Source: Neoconidiobolus thromboides FSU 785 (taxonomy: Eukaryota > Entomophthoromycota > Entomophthoromycetes > Entomophthorales > Neoconidiobolaceae). Taken from it: DNA of 64,000 nucleotides. The notes under the pieces were generated by a model that ran no database searches, was not told the DNA's origin, and saw only the letters and a program-made list of their open reading frames with translations. A program made the position numbers and the translations under genes. This document shows positions 22,012 through 34,011 of this stretch, in pieces (position 1 is the stretch's first letter; every line of letters starts with the position of its first letter). The stretch spans positions 62,001 to 126,000 of the forward strand of contig MU626286.1 of NCBI GenBank assembly GCA_025603075.1. Reading direction: 5' to 3'.

Positions 22012-22440
22012 TACCATCATTAAAGCAATTGTTTCAAAACAACACAAAAAATAAACAATAAAATTAAATAAAAAATAAAAATGTAATTGATGTAAATTTT
22101 TACAAATAATAGCATCTAATAAATAAATATTTAATATCAAATCATTAATTATTTTCATAATTGATTGATACAAATTCATATTAATACCCAAATCAAATTT
22201 AAATCCGGTAGTTGAACTGTTATACCCTATTATTTGTATAATGTCTAATAACGATGTAATAAATAATTGAAATAATATAATATATGTTATTATTCGTTTC
22301 TTTGGTGTATCTAATAAACTGCCTTTGACCTAATATAATGAATAAAATTATTTGAATATTTGAATTCTATTTTGTTATGGGAAATGAATTACTTCATGAC
22401 TTAATAGTGAAGATAAACTCGATCTATCCCCAACAGTCAT
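21037..22440 (-). CDS. Seven-transmembrane protein, receptor-like, unassigned
   Basis: Five exons join from ATG 22440 (MTVGDRSSLSSLLSHE) to the stop at 21037, giving about 400 residues. Seven hydrophobic segments can be counted: ITYIILFQLFITSLLDIIQI; FNFIVYFLCCFETIALM; LFRAITGSLIVAFYFVL; LLKLTFGYLIMALAYYVYL; VNIATIFLCFIAFLLIGVIS; MFLFIILFSGAVGYLSLIIY; LFLVQGVCVLLMLMSVIYSI. A cytosol-like C-terminal tail of about 70 residues is rich in Ser, Thr and Glu (STHTNENSESNEDTATQSSS), typical of a regulated receptor tail. I cannot place it in a known GPCR class. One intron contains an (AAT)n repeat and spliced products must exclude it. Exon joins after LSHE, ALMM, GVIS are supported by GT/AG and phase. 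Confidence 0.65.
21968..22009. repeat. (TTA)n microsatellite inside an intron of the 7-TM gene
   Basis: About 14 units. On the gene strand it reads (AAT)n starting right after the donor GTAATT; unspliced it would read as poly-Asn. Confidence 0.85.
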
Positions 22441-23170
22441 TATTATTTGCTTTAATTAAAAATTGAAATTTATACTAGATAACAAATCAAAAAGATAGAA
22501 AGTAAAAAATTTAAATATTATTTCCTTCTTATTTTTTGATTTTTTTTTAAAAAATCGAGATGTGTGTTAATAAATTTACCGCTTTTGTTAATTAAGACAC
22601 TTAAAACTTTCAAAACGGATTCATAAAAGAATGAATACTGATTTGTTGATTTTTATTTATTTATTTTACGGACAAAATTAAAACTATCAATGCTCCGTTT
22701 TTTTACCAAGGTTGAAAATAAATAGGAAGTTCAATTAATTTATAACAATAGCTTTTTTATTTTAAATAAACTCATCTAATTATCATAATAACTATAACAT
22801 AATAAACTCTAATTTGATTCTATTTAATTGTTACTTTTACTAATTAAATGAGATTTATTAATAGACAGTTATTAAAACTAATATGTTAATTAATAAAATA
22901 GAATTTTATACAATCAATTATTGAGATAAAAATTAAATATCTCTAATGTTAAAAAAGGAATTACATCTATAAACCTATATAGTACAAATAAATGGTGTTT
23001 TTATAACCTCAATATTCTTAATTAAATTTAAATATATGACTATAATAATTAAACAATATAAATAATTTGAAAAATAAAAAATAAACTGTAAAAATTAGAA
23101 AACTAAAAATCAATATTTTTATTAACTTACTCATAAAAGAAAACCCAGCTTTAAATGAATTTAACATTAA
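22441..23170. other. Intergenic spacer upstream of the 7-TM gene
   Basis: 730 bp of AT-rich sequence between the 3' end of the IQGAP gene and the start of the 7-TM gene. No frame or RNA recognised. Confidence 0.4.
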
Positions 23171-26100
23171 TCAAATATAAAATTTCTTATTAATAAAATG
23201 AAGTAAAAGATTAACGTTGACTTTCACTTCTTCATCTAATAAATCAATTACCAATTGATTGTCAAATTGGGCTTGTAATAAAGATTCTAAAGAAATAATA
23301 GTATCTTCTCCAGGTAATTTTCTACCCATATAATAAGCTGCTACTTTAAATTGACCTACTTGATCCGAAGATATAATAAAATCAATTTTGTCAAACTGTC
23401 TTGGTAAATAATCTTTAATACTAATTAATATTCCTTTTTGATATAATCGATCAGCGGTATATTTAAAAGACCCAAATTTAGGTACACTACCTGATTTACT
23501 AATTTCTTTTAAATGAAAATATTGTTTTGTAAATGGTATTGCTTTTGTTTTTTTACTAAAAGAAATTAAAAAGGTTAATATTAATTCTTATTGTTTTAAT
23601 TTCAAATAAAAATCAACTTACTTCTTTTTACTACTATGCATATTCATACAAGAATCTAAATAATCTTGATAAATGGAATGTTGATCAATTAGGTATCTTT
23701 CTTTGATTTTTAAATTATTTATTGTTTGATAAATTCTCTTTAATTCTTCTTTTCTAGATATTCTTCTTTTAGATTTACTTCTTATATCGGCTGCTATTGA
23801 ATGAATCATAACTTGATAATTATCCTCTCTTTTAAGCATTCCTTCTGCTTCCAATTTTAAAGCATTGTTAAATGCAATTTGTTTTAATTGTGCAAATGAC
23901 ATACTATATTAATACTATTAATATATTTCTTTTTTAAATTAATTATTATTAATTTAATTTACCTTGTAACATCAATTAATTTTTGAGAAGATGAAGAATT
24001 GTTATCATTTTCATTTGATTCTTTTCTTTCTTTTTGTAAAAGATCTTTGAATCGAGTTTCTTCATTTTGACTCACTGGTTTTTGTAATACTTCTAATAAC
24101 GAACTACCCGATTGTACTCTTAATACATAAGTCATTAAACGTTTAGTTTCAACAAATAAATGTTTTAATTCACAATCTGATTCTAAAAATAAGACATTAA
24201 TATTCTAATATTATTATAAAGTAAATAATTAATTACCATTAATGGAAGGAAATCTATTAGACAAATGAAGAGAAATTTCTTTTGAGTGAGCTAATACTTG
24301 ATCTGCAGAGATAGTAGGTGGATCCCCAATTTCTTTTAATATAATTTTTAATTGATCTTTATCACCATTAGTTAACCAATCTAAATTATTAATTAACATT
24401 TTATGTAATGAATAAATTTCATTTGGTGATATATAGATCACTGGTCTTTTAGTAAAGGTTAAATCTAAAAACTCATCAATTTCAAATTGAATTTCAGGTT
24501 CTACTACTTCTGTTACTGAATAAATATATTTAGCAAATTTCTCAGAAGTGTAAGCAACATAAGTATTTAAAGGTTGCAAAAAGATATTATCTTCATTAAA
24601 TAATTTGCCCATTGAAACTTGATTTAACATTTTAGCTACCTAAAAAGGTTAAAGTTAACAATATTAATATTTTATAAATAAATAATAATAATAAATATAT
24701 TACTTCAGCTAAACATCTTCTATGATGTGGTGAAATTTCTACTTCAATAACATCAAATGATTCAGGTGCAACGATAGCTGGATTAATATATCGATAATAT
24801 ACCAAATGACCCACAATTTTAATAATTACATTTTCTCTTTCATTAGGGAATTTTTTTAATAAACTGGCTTTTAATTCTTTAGCTATATATCGAATACCAT
24901 ATGGCATTTGATCTAATGAAGAATAGATTCTTTCAATAAATTGATCTGTGATTGATCTTAATTGTTGTAAATGTTGAATCAATACACTTCTTGTTTCACT
25001 ATCATTTAAAGCTATTTCTGCTGTTACGTCATATGGTCTTAAACTCTTTTCACCCGTTCTTAATTCTTCTTGTTTAATTAAAGCACGATAAATCTATATT
25101 AAAATAAAAATAAAATCAATGAGATTATATTAAAAAAAGAAATTAAATTATTAATTACTAATAAAGGATTAGTTTGCAAATCAATATTTGGATCCTGTAA
25201 AATTTGTTGAATAATAGGTTGTAATAAATCTCTTAAATACTTTCTTTCTTTGACTCCTCGATTGTAATGTACGGCTAATTTAATAAACACTGGATTGCCC
25301 CTTAAAAAGTCTTCAATTCTATTGATAGAATCTAACTCAATATGAATTGCAGTCTTAAATAAATTTAATAACATAAACTCTTCTCTTTTATTTTGAGCAA
25401 AACCAAATAAAGTTAATACTACTGTTTCAAAAAACTTTTTATATTCATTAGTTAATACTGTACCCTTATTATAATTATTTAAATTTAACTCTGAAGTTTC
25501 AGTAATATTTTTTAACTTAGAATTGTTACCACAAGACAAACTATTCTGATTAATTAAAGTTAATAATTTACCCAGATAAATAGGTTGAGTTTGTAATAAA
25601 TAAAATAATTGTTGATAACCTTCTAATCGTTTACGATTTTCTTTATCTAATTTTTTCAAGGGTATAACTTTATTTTCTTTGACTTCTAAATCTGATAAAT
25701 TATTACTATTTCCACTATTACTTCCTAAAATTCCATTCATTCTTGTAATTCTCAATACTTCTTCTAAACTAATTCGGTTTCGAACTAACAACGCTATTTT
25801 AATATCTAATTCATTTAGTTGATTTTCCGTTTGTCCGATATCTCGTATTTTTTTAATTGATGATTTTCTTAATTCTTCTAATTCTAGTTCTTCCGCAAAA
25901 TCTTTATCACTATCTTCTAATAATGGTAAAAAGGATTGCATACAAGAAATCCCATTTTCCGTCATTAAATCTAATTTAGGTGGTATTGTTGGTAAAGTAT
26001 TACTTTGTATTCTTTGACTATTTGACGCCATTGTTCTTTGAATATTATCAACATATGGTCGATACTTTAAATAATTAGTTTGAAATTGCATTAATTTATG

Positions 26101-29100
26101 ATATTGTTTCATGTTTTCAACAGAAGGAGAGATTAATTTATTATTGGTATAAGGCATTACCTTTAAATCTTCTTCTGGTACTTGAAAACATTTACGATAG
26201 TAATCCCTTACAATAAATCCTCGAATTTTAGCTTGTAATTCAATAACTTGATTACTATGAAAATGCATTTCTGATAAACAATAAGTCCATTTTCTTTGTA
26301 CTAAAATCCGCCTTGATAAGGCTTGAAATTTATATAAATGATCAAAGAAACCTTCAGCTTGGGCTCTTGCTTCTAGTACTTTAGGTAAAAATTGATGACG
26401 AATTAATACTTTTCGTGCTACTGCTTGAATCTGTTGAACTAATTGAATATCAATACATTCTCTAATTGTACGAATTTGATAAATAGGTTCCATAGTATAC
26501 AATCGAGTTAAACAACCTCTACCAATGGCTTGTAATGCTTTAATTGATGTTTGATATTGTTTTAATTGATTATCTAATTCTTTCTTTCTTTTTCTTTGTT
26601 GTATACCACGAACATAACTTTGTGCCATTACTATAAAAGGTTCATACCTTTCCCATTCAAATGGTATTTCTTCTTCTTTATTATCATTATTATTTAAATC
26701 TCTTGAATCTTCAATTAAGATAGTATCAAATGAATAAGATTCTAATTCTAATTTTGGGTTGTTTTGTTGAGTATCAATTTGTTTTATTACTTTTTCTTCA
26801 ATTTGATTATCTAGACTTTCTGAATTAGGTGATAGTGTATAAATTAAACTATTTGCTTTAGTAACTGCTAATTCTGATGATTTATTTCCAATATTATCAT
26901 CTGATTCTAAATCTAATATTTCTTCTTCTGTTTTTGGTGAATTAGTCAAATCACTATCTAGTTTTAACATAGGTACTCCTGGGCTTGAATTAGAACTACT
27001 ACTTCCCTTATCAGTGGATATATCAAAACTCAATTCAACTATCTTTTCCTTTACTAACTCTTGATTCTTTAATTTATCATCCTCCTTAATCTCTTTTTTA
27101 ATAATTTTAGTTTCCAATTTAGGCTGATATCTTCTTTCACTACTAATAGCATTATTACCATTATTATTATCATTACTATTACTACTATTACTACTACTAT
27201 TATTATTATTATTACTCCCATTAAATTGATCTGATAAAATAGTTTTCCTATTTGAAGTATTGTTTTGTTTATCTAATTTTTGATCCATATTGTTAATAAA
27301 TTTAGCAAATTTCGATGATAAAGAATCAGAACCGTTTAATCTTAAACTTGAAGCTGGTGATGTTTGAGTAGTTTTTATATTGGCATCATAAGTTTGAGTA
27401 GTTGCAAAGGTCATCCTTGATACTCCTTTGGGACCATGACGTAATGAACTAGATTGTTTAATTAGACTCAAATTCATACTAGATCCTTTAGAAGGTAATG
27501 TTTTTAAGCCATATAATTTTTGATAATCTCTTATCGGTTTTTTACTTAAGCTGTCACTATTTGAAGATACACTAGATTTAAATTTAGATTTATCTTTATC
27601 TTCTGTTATTATACTAGAGGAAGTTAGCTCAACTCGACTGGTGGTACTATTAGTATAGGTACTACTGCTTGAAAGTTTATTTAAATTTAAAGTGTTAGGT
27701 TTATCTTCTAAACTTTGATCTGAATTCTTTGAATTCTTCAAAGTATCTTCATTACTCAATGAGGACTTCTTAATTGAATCAATAAATAATTTCTTTTTAT
27801 TATTACCTCTTAATAAACCACCTTTATATTTTTGTTTGTTAATAATAGTTGAATCCTTTTTAAACTCTTGAATCCTTTTTAATATAGATTCCGATTTTAA
27901 ATTTTTGACTAGAGTAGTACTTTGACTGGATGGTATACTTTTAAATTGAAAATTTTGAAAAATAGAGCCATTGTAACTATTTGAAGATGGACTTATCATT
28001 GATTGTTTAGATTGAACTTCTTTTGCTGTAATAAAACTAGCATCATCAGGTGAAGTATCTCTATTTGGACTAGATAATTGATCATTAATTTTAGGTTCTA
28101 AGTTTAAAGCAACAGGTACTTTCTTTATTATTATTGATTTAGTATCACTATCTGAAGTAGTAGAAGTATTAATTTTAGCTTCATCTAATCGCATTTGGAA
28201 TTTTCTTGATTTTCTTTTGCCAACTACTCGATAGCTGGCTGTTGATAACTTTGGACTATTACTTTTTAATGTTGAATTTGGGTTTTTATATGTTATATGA
28301 GACAATATTGAACGAGATTGTTTAGATTTAGAATTCAAGCTATTACTTAATCCAATACTTTTACTTGAATTGAGATTAAGTGCCAACGGTGATGAATTTA
28401 ATGTAGATGGATTAGAACGAGAAGTTGATTTAACATTAAATTCCTTATTCTTATAAGATAATCCTAAACTAGGTTTAAAAGTAACATCAGTAAATCCATT
28501 TTTAATTAAGTTAATAGCTGAATTAGTAGTCAATGTAGCTGTATGAGAAGGAATCATTCTTATTGATTTATTTCGAATACTATTATTGTTGGATTTTTTA
28601 CCGCTTTTACTTATACTTCCTTCCTTTCTGAATTTAGTTTTCAAGCTATTTTTAAGTGTACTACTCTTCTTTTTAATTCTTAATGAGGCTGTACCTTCCA
28701 TAGCTCTACTTAGATCATAACTTACATTTAAAAAGGCTGGAAAATGATATCCATTTATATCCAACTCTTTTTTAGTTAACTGTAGTTGATCATCTAAAAT
28801 AAAACAAAAAGTTAATAAGTATATTCTTAAAATATAAGATTTAATAAAATTACCAGTGAAATCTAAATAACCAACTAAATCCTGAATATTAGTAGTGAGT
28901 CCTTTTTTATAAAGTAAATGACTAATTAATAAATTAATAATTATTATTATTGTTGCTATTATTATTTATAGGTTACCTAAGAGCATGGATACAATAAATC
29001 ACTTTAGGTATATTTTTACGAGAATAAAGATCCGTTAATTCAAACAAGAAGACCTAAGAATACAATAAGTCTAAATATACATTTTTCAAATAATCAACAT

Positions 29101-29553
29101 TACCTGAGGTAAACCGATAGCTTTACAAGCTTCCAAGAAAAAATGGATATTATCGGAATGTTTATATGTTAGTTTTTCACCAAAATAAATTTTTTTAACT
29201 GAAGTAGGATGAAATATTTTGGCTAATTTAGCTAACAAAATGCCATTCTGTAAACTAAAACCTTCAAAATCAATCTCTTCAATTTCGATTTCTAAACAAG
29301 TTTCCAACCATTGTTTAGCTTCTGATAAATGACATAAATATTCATAGGCTTGTAAATGACTTCGTTCAATTTCCATCCAATTTTTTTTATAAGAACGTGT
29401 ATCATATAAGGGTAATTCAGAACCACATGGACTCAATTTTAACGGTGTTATTAACTGATTGATCGACGTCCCCGAATGTTTTTGTAATCGCATTCGTCCA
29501 CTCATCCCCTGTACGCTGGGATCTTCGAAAATGGAGGTGACTTTAGAATCCAT
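23171..29553 (-). CDS. IQG1: IQGAP-type cytokinetic scaffold (Iqg1/Rng2-like)
   Basis: A scaffold of about 1,950 residues that in other fungi organises the actomyosin ring. Order from the N-terminus: calponin-homology domain (QWLETCLEIEIEEIDFEGF, ILLAKLAKIFHP, DNIHFFLEACKAIGLPQ, IPKVIYCIHALS) spread over four exons between 28780 and 29553; a very long Ser/Asn/Lys-rich disordered stretch of some 650 residues (about 26650-28700); four or five IQ motifs (SYVRGIQQRKRK, LQAIGRGCLTRLY, IQAVARKVLIRHQF, FQALSRRILVQRKW, LQAKIRGFIVRDYY); the RasGAP-related domain (NPVFIKLAVHYNRGVKERKY, HLVYYRYINPAIVAPESFDV); and the RasGAP_C domain, whose last exon ends LLHFINKKFYI. The YYRYINPAIVAP motif is the IQGAP form of the GRD, which lacks GAP activity. 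The apparent start DINGYHF at 28764 is a TTG inside an exon; the true start is ATG 29553. Confidence 0.93.
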
Positions 29554-30673
29554 GACAGATATTGTTATGATTGATAATGTTTATTAGTTATTAGTTAGTT
29601 ATATTTGCATACACTTTGAAAGTTGAGTTGATGTGCTTTTTAATGATTTAAAATAGTATGATATGTTGTATGATTTGTTAAAGCTTTATAAATTCTAATT
29701 CTAATATATATGAAATAATGGTTTAATAGATCAACTATAATATCTAAAATAAAATAAAATAAAATAAAAATAAAATAAAATAAAATAATAAAAAGAAATA
29801 AAGAAATAAAGAAATAAAAATTAATAATATGACAATACTAATAATAAATAAATCAACAAATTTAAATAGTCAATAAAACTTATTGACATGTTATGAATTT
29901 TGAGCATTATTTTTATTAACGTTAGCCATTTTTTCTAAGAAATTTTCTTTAAGCACATTTTTTTTGTTGATTGATTTATAACGGTAAATTTCAATGAGTC
30001 TCTTAAAATAGTAAATTAGTTAAAATTTTGTGCATTTTTGTTAAAATTAAATCACTTTACAGCTGCAGAATTTGGTTAAATCACGTTGCTTCTTTTTGTG
30101 GCGTAAATTAGTTATGATTTTGTAAAAAAATACGTTGTTGAAAAAAGAGTTTCTAAATTGAATTTTTAATAGCATTGTATAATTGAGATAATATAAATTT
30201 TTTGAGATTAGGTATAGACCCAGTTTCTTTGGCTTTTACTATTATATTAGAGAAGATTTAATTCATCATTTTTTTAATGTTAACAAATTATAACTCCCTA
30301 TTTGTACTTGAAATAAAAGTTATTCAATTCATTTTTAAATGTTTATTAACTTACAACCTCCTACACTTATATTCTAATACAAAATCTACCAATTTTGATT
30401 TTCTATTAAAGATTTAAAAATATTTTGTTTCCTCCTTCTATTTACGTACTTATGTTTTGAGATAAATATTAATCCAAGTCTGATTTCTTATATTATATAT
30501 TATAAAGGTCATAAAAGAGCTTAGCTCCCGGCTATTTTAACTTATTACAAAATCTTAAATCATTCAATCAAAAAGCTAATTTATTGTTTAAATTACTAAG
30601 CTATAAAAGCTACAATACAGATTATAAAAAAAATTCAATGCTACATGGCACAAAATATTCCTCAAAAAATAAA
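29554..30673. other. Intergenic spacer with A-rich microsatellites
   Basis: 1.1 kb between the IQGAP start and the histone H1 stop. It contains (AAAAT)n grading into (AAAGAAAT)n at 29745-29820. No gene seen. Confidence 0.5.
29745..29820. repeat. (AAAAT)n / (AAAGAAAT)n microsatellite
   Basis: Simple repeat with two successive unit types, upstream of the IQGAP gene. Confidence 0.8.
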
Positions 30674-31318
30674 TTATTTCTTTCCCCTGCTTCTAGTAGC
30701 TGGTTTCTTAGTGGGGGTACCTTTAGGTGTGGATTGCTTGGTAGTAGCTGTTTTCTTTGATACGGTTTTCTTAACTGGAGTAGCTTTCTTTGGTGCAGCT
30801 ACTGGTGCTTTCCTGGTAGCTGGTGCTTTTCTAGTAGAAGCTACTTTAGATTTAGCTACAGCTACTTTCTTTTTACTAACTACTGGCTTCTTTGCTACTG
30901 GTTTTTTAGCAACTGGTTTTTTAGCTACGGGTTTCTTAGCTACGGGTTTTTTGGTTACAGCAGCTGTTTTTGGTGCAGCCTTATCTTTAGAAGTTTTCTT
31001 AAAACGTTGACCTATATAGATTAATATCTAAGTTAATAAATTAAAAAAGAAAAAAGCTACCATCTTGAACTAAGCTACCATTTTCAGTACCACGTTTTAA
31101 TGCCAATCGAATGTTGGTTTTAGCAATTTTATCTTCCACTTTATAAGATTCAACAATGTATTTATGAATGGCTGGACGAGAACAACCTTTACGATCTTTG
31201 ATATTTGTTATAGCTTCCTAACATTATTAGATTAATTTTACAGCATATAATAACTACTTACACTAATCATCTCAAGATAAGTTGGACGACCGGACTTTGA
31301 TACAGACTTGGCTACCAT
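30674..31318 (-). CDS. HHO1: Linker histone H1
   Basis: Linker histone of about 180 residues in three exons. The globular winged-helix (H15) domain is SGRPTYLEMISEAITNIKDR, KGCSRPAIHKYIVESYK, then IAKTNIRLALKRGTENGSLV. An intron lies after EMIS (donor near 31259) and another after LVQDG. The tail is Lys/Ala/Pro-rich with five consecutive KKPVA units (about 30895-30960) and ends PTKKPATRSRGKK before TAA 30674-30676. The plus-strand open frame over the tail is an antisense shadow. ATG 31318 opens MVAKSVSKSGRP. Unlike core histone genes it has introns, so its message is presumably polyadenylated. Confidence 0.95.
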
Positions 31319-32421
31319 AATGTTATTAATTTAAAATTTGAAGTTTAAAAAAGTTTTATAAAAATACTTCAATTTTTCCTAATTTTATTGTTTATATAAT
31401 TTTTTCCACTCATTTTTTGTAATCCAAAGCTAGATCAACTGAAAGTTGTTCAATTTGAATTTGACCGATTCAAATAATAGCCAATAAAAAGCTGAGTTGG
31501 ACTCGAGTTTTAGGTACTTTATGCTACTTAATTTACCTAAATTTCTTTCAATTCAAACTTAATTAATTTTTAAAGCGTCAGCTTTTTTTAGCAAATTACT
31601 TATTATGATTGGATAATTTTTCAATATTCTTCAATTTAAAAATTGGACATAAAATATCAAACACGAACTTTGAAGGTCGCGTTCTATCAATGGTAGCAGT
31701 ATATACAGAGTGTATAAATATCATTCATAATTTATTTGTTTTATTCAATTTTAAAGTTTGAAGGAATATGCTTAAAAAATATTGGATTTCAAAAGCTTCT
31801 CCACATGGCTTTATAAGGTATTAAAGTTAATGACTTAAAATATACATAATCAGAAAGTAAGACACCTCTATCTTTAAGGCCAAATAGCGTTACCAATAGT
31901 ATAAATAATACCCTACGTATTATATATATAATCATAGATATACATTTGGAGAATATAATAGCTTGTTTTCCTACCAAATTTTTATAACTAAAATTCGATA
32001 TAATATCACTTTAAACTTTATTTTAAAACAATTCAAAATTATAGTTGAATTTAAATTTTCAAAAATCTATTATTGTCTACTTTTAATTGAAACAGTCTAT
32101 AAATATTATAATTTAATATTACAGTTTAGGTTAGTTTAATGCCAAAAGCCTATAGAATTAATGCCAATATAAAATTATCAGCCTCTAAAGCACTAATCTA
32201 TTATCATCTTTACTTCCCCATCTACTGCTTTATCATCTCCTCAATTTTTTTTCATTTTTTATTTTAGAACTAAAACTAGAAGTTGATTGGCTCTTACAAA
32301 AAAAGTAAAATAGCTATTTTCGAAATATTTTATAAGCAAAGCATAATTTTATAAAATAATAAATAGTAATAAAATTTATATTAAAATCAATTGATTAAGT
32401 TTATTAATTAATTTATTTAAC
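31319..32421. other. Intergenic spacer upstream of histone H1
   Basis: 1.1 kb, AT-rich. It holds a CCAAT-type string (AGCCAATAAAAAGC, 31480-31493) that could serve the H1 promoter, and a 62-codon frame at 31789-31977 that I do not believe. No RNA gene seen. Confidence 0.4.
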
Positions 32422-34011
32422 CTAATGCCCACCTACTGTAGGAACAACATTATCTTTTAAAGGAATATGTTTAAGAAATAGAGTAGAGATAAAAGATAAT
32501 GCAGCATAAGGGATCATAGAGAGATATAAATATTTGAAAGCGAGACAGTAAGCTTCAAAAACTAAATGCTGTTGTTGGTCTGATAATGTACGAATATTTG
32601 CAATAGAGCTTAAAATAAATTTAGGGTCAATAGTAGGAATCAATTCAGTCAATCCAGAAGCTAAACGATTGTTAAATACTGCTCCTTGAATTGCTAATCC
32701 AAACAACCCTCCTAATAAATTACTAAAATAAACCATAGAAGTAGAAAGAGCAATGTCTTCTGTTGTTGAAGCTGCTTGTGCAACCATTACATTATTTTGA
32801 TAGCATAAACCAACACCAATACCATTGATAAGTGCATATATAATTTCTTCTGCTCGTGTTAAATCTACTCTAAAAAGAGCACCAAATAAACTAGCACCAA
32901 TAACTTGGATAGCACCAGCAATAATCGAAAGGAAACGATATTTTCCGGTTTTTGTGGTAATTGCGCCAGTAACAAAATTACAAGCAACAGCACCTAATAA
33001 TAAAGGTAAAAGTTCTAAACCTGCATTGGTGGCATTTTGACCTTTTACTACTTGATAATAAATTGGTAAATAATAAATTGATACCATAAGTAATGCACCA
33101 ATAAAAAAGGAAGTGATATAAGCTGAAATAGTATTACGGTTTAAAATCCTACCAGGTACGATGGGTTCTTTAGCTACTTTAACTTCAACATATACGAAAA
33201 TAATTAAAAATACTACTGCTAATACTAAAGTCACAATAACTGGAGCTGAAATCCATTCATATTCGGCACCTCCCCAAGTAAGTCCCAATACCAAACAAAT
33301 AGTAAAGCAAGTTAAAGTAAAAGCTCCAAGGAAATCAATTCGTTTGAGCTTGTCGCTTATTTTTCCTTGTGGAATAGGAAGATCTAAAAAGAAGACTACA
33401 ACTAAAATAGTTATAGCACAAATTGGGATATTGATATAAAATGCCCATCTCCAAGTGACATGATCTGTAAATGCACCGCCGATTAAAGGTCCAATAATTG
33501 ATGCAATAGCAAAAATACCACCAGCTAAAGCTAAAAACATACCTCGTTTTCTTGGTGGAATAATATCGGACATAATAATTACTGATAAAGAATAGAGACC
33601 ACCACCACCTATCCCACTAATAGCACGAAATATAACCAAAGTAATCATATCCGGTGCTGCTCCACAGACAATGGAACCAATAGTAAATATTGATAAAGCA
33701 AATAAGACAGTATATTTACGACCAAAGATATCAGACAGTTTACCATACAAAGGTTGAAATGCAGTTGAAGTTAATAAATAAGAAGCCGCTACCCAAGTCA
33801 CTAAATCTAAAGCTCCAAATTCCGAAACTATACTCGCCATAGCAGTTGAAACAATAGTGTTGTCTAATGAAGATATAAAAATAGATAACACTAAACCAAA
33901 GATTAAGGCATTTAATTTTAAGCCTGATAGTTTGGGTTGTTCAATATTATTTCCTGTTTCAGTTGATTTTTCATTTATTGTAAAAGCATCTTCAATATTG
34001 GCAGGATCCAT
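32422..34011 (-). CDS. MFS drug:H+ antiporter, DHA2 (14-TMS) family
   Basis: A single-exon gene for 529 residues in the plasma or vacuolar membrane. Motif A is GKLSDIFGRKYTVL between TM2 and TM3; the TM1 region carries ISSLDNTIVSTAM (the D-x-T-I-V motif of DHA2 proteins); motif C-like GGIFAIASIIGPLIGGAF lies in TM5. Hydrophobic segments continue to the end, consistent with 14 spans, and the C-terminus is short and hydrophilic. Relatives include Azr1/Sge1/Vba-type exporters of toxic compounds and basic-amino-acid permeases; substrate cannot be read from sequence. Absence of introns in an intron-rich region is unusual here and could mean retrocopying or horizontal origin. Start at ATG 34011. 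Confidence 0.93.
   Translation of the reverse strand: MDPANIEDAFTINEKSTETGNNIEQPKLSGLKLNALIFGLVLSIFISSLDNTIVSTAMASIVSEFGALDLVTWVAASYLLTSTAFQPLYGKLSDIFGRKYTVLFALSIFTIGSIVCGAAPDMITLVIFRAISGIGGGGLYSLSVIIMSDIIPPRKRGMFLALAGGIFAIASIIGPLIGGAFTDHVTWRWAFYINIPICAITILVVVFFLDLPIPQGKISDKLKRIDFLGAFTLTCFTICLVLGLTWGGAEYEWISAPVIVTLVLAVVFLIIFVYVEVKVAKEPIVPGRILNRNTISAYITSFFIGALLMVSIYYLPIYYQVVKGQNATNAGLELLPLLLGAVACNFVTGAITTKTGKYRFLSIIAGAIQVIGASLFGALFRVDLTRAEEIIYALINGIGVGLCYQNNVMVAQAASTTEDIALSTSMVYFSNLLGGLFGLAIQGAVFNNRLASGLTELIPTIDPKFILSSIANIRTLSDQQQHLVFEAYCLAFKYLYLSMIPYAALSFISTLFLKHIPLKDNVVPTVGGH

Noticed and set aside
21946-22191. Poly-asparagine segment in the 7-TM protein
   Set aside because: The (AAT)n run follows a good GTAATT donor and precedes a TTTTAG acceptor that keeps frame, so it is intronic.
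28680-28764. Separate gene starting at DINGYHF within the IQGAP locus
   Set aside because: The apparent start is a TTG; the frame continues upstream to a splice acceptor that joins the CH-domain exons.
30645-31010. 121-codon plus-strand hydrophobic frame
   Set aside because: Antisense of the Lys/Ala/Pro tail of histone H1, whose globular domain is on the minus strand.
31789-31977. 62-codon minus-strand frame
   Set aside because: Random-looking hydrophobic composition, no neighbours in phase and no splice extension.
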